Under the pieces are notes generated by a model. That model worked only from the letters and a program-made list of their open reading frames with translations. It did not search any database and was not told the origin of the DNA. A program made the translations under genes and the position numbers. This document shows positions 1 through 10,772 of a stretch of 64,000 nucleotides of DNA, in pieces. The first letter of the stretch is position 1. The number at the start of each line of letters is the position of its first letter. Location: assembly GCA_033675545.1 (NCBI GenBank), contig JAWDGP010000898.1, positions 173,501 to 237,500 of the forward strand, written 5' to 3'. Source of the DNA: Elysia crispata (Eukaryota > Mollusca > Gastropoda > Plakobranchidae).

Positions 1-3000
1 AGATTATGACTCAGCAAACCTTTGAGTCTAGATAAGTCTTCCAAGAGTTTTTTGTTCAAAGAAACTACTTGTATGTAACTATACAGATACATGTCAACTA
101 AATATATACAATGTAGTTCTATTATAACTAAGCACAGAGAGTGGGATGCGGTGAAAAGTGAGACAATAGAGGAGAAAGAAGACAATCAGACCAAACAACA
201 AGGTCCGCCCTCAATGCTTATCAGGCGCTTCTGTAATCATTGTCACAAACAACTTATAAGACATCAAGTAAAAGACTCATTCAACAATCTAAACTTCATG
301 CCAGCCAATACTTTCCTGCCATTGGACAGCTCTCAGCATATCAAAATAACCAACAACAAAGGCAAAGGCTTGATAGCCAGCACATACACCACGCTCTCAA
401 CCCATGCCTTTCTTGACACCTCAGTAAACTCCTCCATTTCTTACTCGGCTTTACAGTAACAAGAAGCTGTGACGTGATTGACCAGTAACAAGATTCGTTT
501 GGTCTAATTCTATTACAAAAATTGGCCAATCACCTTACGTTATATGAAACACTAATGCTAGCTGCAATCTGCATGATTCGAGGAAGTCTGGGGGTAGTGG
601 TCAAGCCAAGTCTTTGTCAGGACTCTGTATTGGGGGTGGAGGGGACAAGTAAAGGGAAGGGGAAGGGCCATGTGGTAAAGTCACCGCTGTATAGTTTTAT
701 TTGCTCTTCGGTCATTGGAACAACCACATGCAAAGGAAGCAGGTCCCCCATGTATCAGTAGCTTCAACTATCCATCTAATAACAAAGTTCCAACAGATGT
801 GCCTAAACTGCAATTTGTTCTTCACACCTCCCAGTAGTTCAAACAGGGAGAAATTGTCACCGTTTCATTGGTTGATATTCTTAGAAAAGGTATAAAGTCT
901 GCTGAGTATATGAGACGAGGCGTTTAGAAGATAATGATGTTTCAAACCGGCCTGCCAGTCAGCCACTAATAATGGTGCAGCAGGACGCCGCTCCGAGCCT
1001 CAGCCCTGACATTAAATGGCATCGCAGTGCCCAGGTTATCATCAGGGCAAAGCTTAAATATAATGGGTGCGCACTACTCGGGTTAAGTTGTTCTCTTTTT
1101 ATGAATGATTTTTTTCCCCTTGGTCCTAATTTATTATTGCCTAAAGATAAGTAAACAAACATATTTACTAATAGAAAATGAAAATCTGAACATGATATTA
1201 TAATGCAATCTACATACTCATTCAGCTCATTTCTACCTTCAATAAAAATAAAGTTTTAAAGAACTCAAGCTGAAAACAATTAGATTGATACTATTTCAAT
1301 TCAGACATATATGTGAAGACTAAAGTCATGGTTGCACTGTTCAGCAATCTTTCTGATAGGGTGATCATGATTTTGGGAAGGGGGGTGCATGACCTAGTAG
1401 CTTCAATAAGGCTAATGCTGAACTCTGAACTAAGTTATAAATTAGTAGACAGCCATGACACTAGCCTCGAATTTACATTGAGCCTTGACTATGTCCATGG
1501 ACGTTTGCCTAATTATCTAAACGCTGTAACAGACTCTGAAAGCCTACAATATACTGAATTGTTCTCAACATCTTGACAAAAGTCATTTTTAAACACGCGA
1601 ACATCAAATTGACTTAAAATATTTACAAATGATTTAATCACAGTTATGGAAGTCTTGAATGGTATGAAATTGTAAAAACTGTAAAACAGCACTCATCGAG
1701 ACAAAATAAGTTTAGTAAACCGCATAACATTATCAGATAATCATGCCCATATTCAGAGATATTGGTGTCACTATAAATGATGTATTTTCTTACAACAAAA
1801 AGGATAACGAGAGGATTACTAAATATAAAAAAAAGAATGCTTTAGATTCAGACCTTCAAAAGCTCCTAAATAATCATTAATTCACTGACGAAGTAGAAAT
1901 GTAAGGGCAAGATGGTACGTATCACTTTTCATTTATTGTAAGCACAAAATTGCATCACCTTAAAAGCAACTCAGTAACATAATTTACATTAGTTTAGTTA
2001 AAATTCGCAACATGTTAGGTATTTCAAAAGTAGTGATAAAGGTAATTAAGAGCACTGTAGAGGTCTCTTAACCATCTAACAAATTCAGGATTGTTCAAAG
2101 TTAAAATACCAAAGGATGTACATTTGTCTATGATTTCAAATCTAATGGGAGGGCTAAAAGTTTAACTGAGTCCCATTTATATGTATCACATTAAAAAAAA
2201 ATAACAAAAAATTAAAAGAGCTTATGTCAGAGAGAAAAGAAGGATTGATTCATCACTATCTCATTAATTTGAAAAGAACATTGAACTCTGACAATCCTTT
2301 TCCACAAAAAAGTATAAATCATAAACAAATTTTGTGAAGGAATCAATCACTCAAATCATCACAGACAGGCATGCTTACAGAAAAATACTGCTTTCTCAAA
2401 AATAAACAGAGGTATTGTGTTTACTCCCATAACATTATAACATGATAAGGGAGATACAGCTTTTCATTATAAAACTCTCAGGAGCACATAATAGATATTT
2501 TTCTTTGAAAAGGATACTTGTTTTCCCAGCTGCATCCAAACCTAACATGAGGATTCTCATCTCTTTATTGCCAAATAATTTGGATAGTAACTTTCCCATT
2601 TTGGACCTGTTGATAAAAAAAATGATTAAGCTAGATCAAATAATTTTTAACAGTCTATTATAATAAGAATTGAAACAGACATCTGAAGTAAACTTCTTTA
2701 TTTCTTACCAAAAAATAATTCAACTGTTTTTATGAAGCACAGGAAAAGAAATACTGCCTAAGCTGGGCAGGAATCGTATGCCTTTTAGTTATATTAAGGA
2801 ATCGAATCGTTGACCTAACAGCTGTAACTAATGTTAGGAAATGGGAAGCATAACCCATACGTGGCATGCCCCAACATGTGCAATTCCAACAGAGGGCAGC
2901 GATTTATTTTACTCAGTAAAAGTGGGTTGATTTTGCAATTTTTGGTGTGTGCATGGGAGAATTTATCAGGTATAAAAGCTATGGGGTGCTTTTGTCACCT

Positions 3001-4440
3001 CAGACATAAGGTTAAGTATATATCACTTTTTCAACGATTTAAAATGTGGGGGCACAGATAGGATAATAAAACACGATGTATGGATTGGGTTAATCAGAAG
3101 TTCGGCGTAAAAACAAGAGGGAAGATTATGCTTATATTTGTACATGCTAGTAGTAGTAGTACTGCTACAAACAGAGTCTGAAAAGAGAGTTTAGAGCAAA
3201 AAGTTCCTTTGGCTTTACTCTTGATTTAATTTTCTTACAATGAGTATTAAAGGAACTCAGAAATCTTGAATTCAGATTATGATATCTAGTTTGAAGCATT
3301 AAGTATTGACAACTGGATCAATCATTTTCAACAGTCTAGCATCTGTTGTACTCAAGTACAAGAAATATTGATCTTTCAAGTGGCGAGTTGCTGGGAACTT
3401 TTGCATTCATGGGCCCAACTGCCTATAAAATTTAAAATTGCATGTTTTTTAATGAATTCGATATATCCTGTATATGAATATGAAGGTTTTATTCATAGCA
3501 CTAAATACTTTTAAAGATGTAAGCAATTTTGTGTTGCACTATTTTCTGATGTTTGACCCTGTTCTGTATATCAATCCACTTATTCTTGAACCGGGCAACT
3601 AGCCTCTACTCATTGATATCCCGCGCATGCGCACAATTCAGGAACCAGGGGCACTACTTTCTGATTCTGAAAATGAGGACACAGATCTAGACAAGGTTCA
3701 TTGCGGAAGGACTTGTAATTTAATGTGATTTTGTTCCTATTTGTGTACTATTCTTTGTCTTCCAGTGTTTCTCTTGCCAAGATTAATGCATTTTTGGAAG
3801 TGACAGTCAGCGTTTATTGACTCTATTCCCCCTTTCCCCTCATCATCAATTTCAATTAATTGTCACATACTTTACTTATTACATTATCACATTAGTTTCA
3901 CTAACAAAAATGCATTAATCTAGGCAAAAGAAACCCTAAAATACAAGGGAAATGCTACTGTAAAATTTGCACTGTACAAGAATTTTTTTGAGCAAATTTT
4001 CATTTCTTCATCAAAGCTCAAACTAAAACTGTTTGAAAAAAATATCTTCATCCTGATAAGATCAAGATCAAGCTGTACAAGCAATGGTATTATGCTGACA
4101 AGTGTTTCTCTTCTATGAACTTGGCATACCAAAAAAGTAAGTCTACTTTCAAATCTGAGATTTAAAAGTATTGAGCTATTTTAATCTACTGCTAACTAAT
4201 TATGTATTATTCTACTAGCACACAGCAACTGTCGTAAAAGTAACAATTTTCTGGTGTATTTTGTTGTTTTGAACACAAACTTTTAAAATTTTTTTTGAAT
4301 TAAAATGTGGTAAAACTAAAGCTTACAAAGTTGATATTTTGTAGGCTAAAGGTTTACAAGTAACTCAGCTAAAATCCGTTGATTTTCAATTTTGTTAAAA
4401 AAATGGGACTGATAGTAAAAATTTACTGGTAGGACTTCTG
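1..4440. other. AT-rich stretch, no gene recognised
   Basis: No frame here carries a recognisable domain or a chain of splice-compatible exons. The open frames are short (up to about 120 codons) and lack protein-like composition. Nothing repetitive beyond short homopolymers was seen. It could hold intergenic DNA or an intron of a gene outside the window. Confidence 0.5.
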
Positions 4441-5420
4441 ATTGGGTATATTGGGTGAGCATATTAAGATATGATCATATAGGATCAAGATCTATATGAT
4501 GATGAAGTTTGTTTTTTTTTTAATTCATAATTCATTGATAAAAACATAACGTGCACTAGATCTAAACTAAGGCATCAACAAGTTCTATATATGGCCCTAT
4601 CAAACGAAGCCCTTTTTAATATGGTAGAGGTGCGTAACCATTCAGGAAGTCCTTCCAATTTACCCTTACTTCCTGAGGACTAAGGGGTTGCCCGTTAAAA
4701 CAAAACAAAAAAAAAAAGACTTTTTAGAAATAGGCCTATATTTTACTTTTACAACCCCTCCTTCTCATGAAATGCATTTCAGCCCCTTGTAAAACTATGT
4801 AAATAGATCTAGATAGATCATAGATACTCTAGTTCTAAGTTTACAACCAAAAAACTTCAACAAGTTCAAGTTTTAAAACAAGTATTTTTCTAGATCTAGA
4901 TCCTAGATCTAAATTACGAGCATCTCCGCTCATTCAAATATTTGTACACCAAGCTTTATAATCTAAATTTATATGCAGACAATAGCTCACCAAATATTTA
5001 CCTCAGTAGATCTGAAACAATGATAGATCTTCCTGGTTGGTTTAAAAACCACTGATTCAATGCAGATTCTCTTGAAAATAAAGCTTATCCAGACACCGGA
5101 TCTTATGAGTTTACACGAACTACAAGGTTTGAGTCAAGGACGATCGCTTTGCACTTCTCTTCTTTGTTACTTAGCTCTACATTTAGATCTTGATGATATT
5201 ATCTAGTTTTGTTCCATTACAGCCATTCGTTTACATATTGGATCCATTCTTGATGACTATTTCACGCGAATTAGGATCCCAAAACAAGATAGGTTGCAAT
5301 CTTGTTGACCATTGACCCGGCACTTCCGCTTTCACGAAAATCTTCCTACAAGCTTGATAGATAGATCTATTTAAACTAGCCTATCAGGCCCATGGCAAAT
5401 CTAATTTAGATTTTGATTAA
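4441..5420. other. AGATCT/TCTAGA-rich patch, no gene
   Basis: The palindromic hexamers AGATCT and TCTAGA and their overlap (TCTAGATCTAGA) recur many times here, for example near 4482, 4557, 4806, 4894, 4905, 5011, 5026 and 5186. Similar patches lie at 51750-51880 and 58855-58990. No coding frame is present. The function is unknown; this is probably a genome-wide sequence habit or a degenerate simple repeat. Confidence 0.5.
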
Positions 5421-7575
5421 TAGTGGGTTCTTGATAAACTTTCCCTATCTGCCTCTTTATTAGTCTGAGCCTTAATTTAATTGTTATCATCAATCTCCTC
5501 ATAAATCTGATCACCATCGCTTCAGAAATATACCGTTTGAATTTAAAGTAGAGATTTCAAAATTTAGATTTTTTTTTTATTTTTAAGGTTTTTAACGAAA
5601 AATATGTAAAAAAAAATAATAAAATTTTTATCTATTTCTGCATCAATATATTCCTGTAATACCCACACTATTAAAATAATTTTTCTTCGAAGAATTTCTA
5701 CAATACAAAAATAAAAACAAAATCTCGACAACTTCTTTTTCAAATCTGGCAAAAATGTAAGATTCTGTGGGGCGGTGTTTAATGCTATGTAGAGAGCACA
5801 TTGCTTTACACATTGCATAGTCGCTAAATATAAAATATTGCCTGATCCTTGAGATTGTACAAGGGACAGTTAATATTAACTTTAAAGACTTATATTCTTA
5901 TCTTAAATTTTGTTTACATGAAAACTGACTCCTGCAAGCTCATTTTAATTATTACATATATAGATTTGGCTTTTTTTAAATCTATTTTTAGAATAAAGCA
6001 TTGTGCTCTATGCAAAACAACTTTATTCTTTTTATTTATTTATTTTTTTTAATGCGGTAGTCAATTCACTCAGTCCATTTTATATTTTCAGATTTACGCT
6101 TTACAAAACTAAATGAGTAAATCACGCAAGGTGTCTTATGACCGCAAGACAACTGCAAAGTTAGTTTATTGAGTAAAATCTTAATTTGTTTATCTTTTTT
6201 TATGAACGTTCACTATCATGCATGTATAAATACATGGTCAGCTGTGCAGGACGTGCCCATTATATTAGCAAATTTTTTTCTAGCTAGATCTACATAGCAT
6301 TTTATTAAGCCAAAAGAAAGATCTTTAAATTGATTTGTAAAGTACAAAATCACTTGTTTACCGGTACCCGTGTTTCCTTATCCATGCTCATTGCACTTGT
6401 ACTTAGAGAGTCTTGTAACGAGCAGTAGGAACCTGTAAAATAGACTGGTAAAGGAAACAATTACCTCTTTTTTTCAGTATTGGTTGTAAGGTATGGCGGA
6501 TTTTGTTTGCAATGCAGAATGGCTTTCATCGCGAAAAACAGGAGCAACGCCTATTCCCAAATTGACACCCCACATAAAAAAATGTACATCTTTATAGCTC
6601 AAGTGTGCCTCCCCTTCAGATACAGCGGAAGTCAGTTGCATCCGATCACTAATATTCTTAGAAAGGTTGATTAACCTGCAAAAACCTGAACCTGTATTAA
6701 TTCTATGCATCCAATTGTGCCATAATGGTTCCTTGCTTACTTATTCTTTGAAACAGTTTTATGCAGAATCTTATACGGAGCGGCGGCTTTTTTTTTTTTA
6801 CAAGCTTTGGGTGGAGCTTGTCTGATGACAACCGGTCCAACCACTATATACCTTATCTACGAGTCGAATAAAGATCATTTGCATACAGTAAATTGAACGC
6901 TCCAGTGACTGAGCTATCACGGGCCCTCTTTTAGTGCGTTCTTTCCTCACCCCTCCCCATTTCTTTTTCATATTTATTTCCATCTGCTTTAGCATTTTGA
7001 CATTCACTCGGGGGATGGGAGGGACTGTGATTCCTTCTAAAATCAGTCGGAGTTGTATTTTTAACACGAGAGGGTTTACGCTAGACTATCAGCTAATGTA
7101 TCTAACTGGGGTGTAGGATTTTAACTACTACTAGGTAAGTAGCATACTTTAAGGTCCTTCATAAGCATACCCCCCCCCCAAAAAAAAAAAAAAAAAAAAA
7201 AAAAAGCAAAAAGCAAAAACAACAACAACAACAACAAAAACAACAACAACAACAACAAACAAACCAGACCTTTAAGATATTTGCTCCATCGAAACAAATA
7301 ATGTCCGAGATTTGCAAGATCTATAAAGGAGAAATATTGTAACATATTTTTTTTAATTACTATTTTTTGGAGGGTTTGTTAAAAAAAAGGCTGATTTTGA
7401 TATATCATATTTATTTTTTCTTTCCACTTGAAACTCTTGACGGCATCTTTCAATCTGCCTGTACATTTAACTAAGACTAGAATTTTTGTTTATTTTCTTT
7501 AAATTTGTGTACTTTTAAAAACGTCACTTTTAAAGACTCTTGAGAAATTAAACAATGTAGAATAGCAAGAACAAC
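5421..7575. other. Non-coding stretch with A-rich/(CAA)n tract
   Basis: No recognisable gene. A C-run, an A-run of over 20 bases and CAA repeats occupy about 7171-7260. Frames on both strands are short and low in complexity. Confidence 0.5.
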
Positions 7576-7845
<270 letters not shown>

Positions 7846-8365
7846 ATAGTTAAGAATTATAAGAGCGTAAGTTTTAGGTAGTACTCAGCAGTGGTTACGA
7901 TAAGGCTTTAAGTGAAAATGACCGAAAAATGCTTGAATTTGTAAGATTAGAACCATCGATTTATAGATGCTTCGGCACCCATATCGCCTTGCCACTCAGA
8001 GAGAACGTAGCTTATTTTATTAACCAAAGAGAGAGGTTCATGGCGAAGGTATTAACTAAGCCTCCCTGAATGACTTACAATCTTGATTGGGAAGATTCAA
8101 ATCGCACCAAAGACAACCATTGAATCCGGAAGCACGAACACCTGCAATTGGGCGCTCAAACATCAAGGACGAACGATAACAATATGTATGCCTCAAATAG
8201 TAATTTAAAATTTAGATTTAGAGGAGACAAACCACTAAGTAAATTATAAGGAAGAATTATAAAAGCTAGAGTTTAAGGTAACGTTAGTGTTCAGCAGTGG
8301 TTAGAATAAGGCTTTAAGTGAAAATGCCTGAAAAACGTTTGAATTTGTGGGATTAGAACCATCTC
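7846..8365 (-). repeat. 400-bp interspersed repeat, one full and one partial copy in tandem
   Basis: Starts of the unit (AATTATAARAGC...CTCAGCAGTGGTTA) at about 7854 and 8253 give a period near 400 bp. The second unit breaks off at about 8365, where LINE sequence begins. Other copies lie at 15089-15285, 53526-53985 and 54190-54520. Read on the minus strand, better copies carry a TGGCRTATTGG stretch (A-box-like) and GGTTCTAATCC (B-box-like) about 65 bases later, as in a tRNA-type RNA polymerase III promoter. It may therefore be a SINE or composite SINE, but the tRNA-like part is internal, not at the unit's edge, so the class is unsure. Confidence 0.6.
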
Positions 8366-8660
8366 GTCTGCGACAAATGGCGTAGTCTATCGGGTGCCAC
8401 TGTTTGGATGTTGGGTGCATCCATGTTGCTTTGTACTTGTCTGCCTGCCTGAACAGCAGTGTGTTCGTGATAGTCAGGTCATTCTCCGCGCACAGACTCA
8501 GGAGCATCAGGCCGTTAGAGTTCATCTTCCCTGTGCTGTGTGGGCCCAGCACTCCCTTCAAGTTGCCACTGTTGCTGCCGACTTTGGCACTGAAGCCGCC
8601 CAGCAACAAGAGTTTGTTTCCGGGGGGTGTAACCTTCACGAGAGCGTTGAGCACCTAGTA
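8355..8660 (-). pseudogene. LINE endonuclease fragment, 3' part (split by LTR insertion)
   Basis: The minus-strand frame reads a non-LTR retrotransposon apurinic-type endonuclease, with LLLLGGFSAKVGS (the GDFNA motif, here GGFSA), TWMHPTSKQWHPIDYAI (the C-terminal catalytic SDH/IDY region) and CRRRD. Proteins of this kind are often labelled craniofacial development protein 2-like. It continues the fragment at 13867-14351; the gypsy element lies between them. It stops at CRRRD and runs straight into the 400-bp repeat, so the reverse transcriptase is missing. Substitutions in the GDFNA motif suggest it is inactive. Confidence 0.8.
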
Positions 8661-8665
8661 GAAAG
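8661..8665. repeat. Target-site duplication, left (GAAAG)
   Basis: GAAAG directly precedes the left LTR and is repeated at 13867-13871 after the right LTR. A 5-bp duplication is usual for Ty3/gypsy integrases. Confidence 0.93.
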
Positions 8666-8883
8666 TGTAGTGATGCTTTGTGGTTAAGACTTATTCTTAT
8701 TTACGTAAACAACCACAAAGTCACGAACACATATAATTCAAGGTAGAGCACGCTGGATTTGTTTGTTACATCGGGATCGCCATCTTTATTATCTAACTTA
8801 GGAATTGCCAGATTTTCTAGCCATGCCAGGATTCAATGCTAATTAAGGTAAACATTACATGCCAGAGAGGCCATACCGTTACA
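8666..8883 (-). repeat. 3' LTR of gypsy element
   Basis: This 218-bp copy is identical to 13649-13866 except at position 8756. On the element's strand it starts TGTAACGG and ends CACTACA. Confidence 0.95.
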
Positions 8884-8895
8884 CCTTCCCCTTTT
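8884..8895 (-). other. Polypurine tract
   Basis: On the minus strand AAAAGGGGAAGG lies directly before the 3' LTR. This is the expected place for the plus-strand DNA primer of a retroelement. Confidence 0.88.
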
Positions 8896-9617
8896 AGTCT
8901 TTAAACCCATATCTACATGAACAAGGAAATAATGTAACATTAATGCATTGCATACAGTATGTGTGCCAATTAAATACCTTAGTTTACAGCCAATTATTTT
9001 TACTAGATTCTATGATCCGTATAGTTAAATTTAACTTAATGCCATTATTGTTTATTGTTTCTTATAATTACATACATGTACTTTAGATCAGAAGATACCA
9101 TAACATTTATAATATAGTGTTTGAGTAACATCTGAATTGCTATGCTTAGGAATATAATTGTCATTTATAGCTAAGAGTGTCCAAGGTTCTTAGTAAATTA
9201 TTCCCTAAAACATGAAGCCAAATGTCTTGAAAGAAAATTAATATCATTAGAATCAGGAGGCTCTAGTCTTGAGAAAATGTTAATCATGTAGGCGTATTAA
9301 TTAAGAAACATTTTGATTGTTCTTGACACAGTGTACCGGTATCAGTTTTTGCAGAAGTATAAGATAGATTAAGACCCGATGCAAGTTCTGTCCTCGAACC
9401 AAAGAGACGACAATTAGGTATTCTGCTAGTGGTGAGACTTTTAAGATAACTAACTGTAACAAACTTATTAATTAGACATAACTTGAAAACGCTCTATCCT
9501 CGAGCTTAAGAATTACACATTTCTTGGGAGCTCTCTATCCTCGAGCTCAGAAACACACAACCTAACAGTTGCCTGGGCAACCTACCCCAAGTCTTCACTA
9601 CGAGGAGGTTAACACAA
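8896..9617 (-). other. 3' untranslated part of the gypsy element
   Basis: About 720 bp between the integrase stop and the polypurine tract have no long frame and no env-like protein. A short near-duplication (CTCTATCCTCGAGCT) occurs at about 9491 and 9533. Confidence 0.7.
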
Positions 9618-10772
9618 TCACTGATATCTGATAGGCTTAACGACAGCCCTACCAGATCTGGTACAATATGGTTGAGTTGACTTCTCAGCTGGCATCTTCG
9701 CAGACACTGGTGACGATGAAGACGGCTCGGGCTGATGAGAAGGCTCAACAGGCAAGGCTGGTCGAATCACAGGAATCTGTCGTGGACTCTGCACCGGCCA
9801 CGGTATTGGTGGAGCAGGTTCTTGCGGTACAGGTGCTGTCTGAAGTCCACCCTCTGGATGGTTCTTGTGCGGGGTCTTCTGCAGCATGAGGTGTTTTCTG
9901 TTGCGTCTCAGCTGTCCATCAGGAGTACTTATGATGTAGGAGCGAGGTGCACATTGTCCTACAACTTCGCCTGGCTGGTTCCAACCTTTTTCACCTTCTC
10001 CTTTCTTCAGGAGGACTTGATCGCCAGGCTCGAGATCTGGCAGGTGACATGTTTTTCTGTCGAAGTATTTCTTCTGTAACGCTTTGTTTGCCATGTCGCG
10101 GTTTCGGATGAGATCGTGGTTTACAGGGCGAGGTGAAAGCGTTTGTGGGACAGCTGGCAAGGTTGTTCGTAGTCGACGACCATAGGCGAGTTCTGCGGGA
10201 CTCACTCCTAGTGCAGGAAGTGGAGTAGCTCGGTAAGTGAGCAATGCCAAGTGTGGGTCATTTTGGCGTAGAAATTCTTTGGCTGATCGCACGGCTCTTT
10301 CCGCCTCCCCGTTTGCCTGGGGATAGTGAGGGCTGCTTGTGGCGTGGTGGAAGTTCCATTCCTCGGCAAACTGTTGGAATTCTTTAGCCGCAAATTGAGG
10401 GCCATTGTCGGATATTACAGTCTCCGCAATGCCATGTTGTGAGAATATTTGCTTCATCTTATTTATGACTGCACCTGATGTTAGGGACTGGAGAGGTAAA
10501 ATGTCAATATATCTTGAAAAGTAGTCGACTGAGACTAGAAAGTGCTTTCCTTTTAATTCGCATAGGTCTACTCCTATTCTCTGGAACGGACGATCAGGCA
10601 GTGTTGAAGGGAGCAGAGGCTCACTTTGTTGTGCAGGCTTCTTCTGCATGCATAATTTACACATCGCCACACGATCTTGAATTTGTTTGGAAAGTCCAGG
10701 CCACCACACACCTTGGTTTGCACGTTCTCTGCATTTGGTAATGCCAAGGTGTCCATCGTGTATACGGTCCAA
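9618..10772 (-). CDS. Integrase of the gypsy element (second pol frame)
   Basis: A 384-codon frame inserts element cDNA into chromosomal DNA. It begins with an HHCC zinc-binding module (His8, Cys38, Cys41 visible; the first His is at the frame's start). The catalytic core follows, with Asp69 in GVDL, Asp122 in ISDNGPQF and Glu158 in QANGEAE, giving the D,D-35-E spacing. After it come a basic region and a C-terminal GPY/F-like segment (LEPGDQVLLKKGEG). The last 90 residues are Pro/Ser-rich and low in complexity. The listed start is only the first in-frame Met after a frameshift; the protein is naturally part of the gag-pol chain, and the matching residues upstream lie in this frame back to about 10810. 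Confidence 0.93.
   Translation of the reverse strand: MDRIHDGHLGITKCRERANQGVWWPGLSKQIQDRVAMCKLCMQKKPAQQSEPLLPSTLPDRPFQRIGVDLCELKGKHFLVSVDYFSRYIDILPLQSLTSGAVINKMKQIFSQHGIAETVISDNGPQFAAKEFQQFAEEWNFHHATSSPHYPQANGEAERAVRSAKEFLRQNDPHLALLTYRATPLPALGVSPAELAYGRRLRTTLPAVPQTLSPRPVNHDLIRNRDMANKALQKKYFDRKTCHLPDLEPGDQVLLKKGEGEKGWNQPGEVVGQCAPRSYIISTPDGQLRRNRKHLMLQKTPHKNHPEGGLQTAPVPQEPAPPIPWPVQSPRQIPVIRPALPVEPSHQPEPSSSSPVSAKMPAEKSTQPYCTRSGRAVVKPIRYQ

Noticed and set aside
8884..9617. An envelope-like third frame in the gypsy element
   Set aside because: There is no long frame or membrane segment between the integrase stop and the polypurine tract.
9668..10079. Plus-strand frames opposite the gypsy integrase
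   Set aside because: They are shadows of the minus-strand integrase, which has all catalytic residues.
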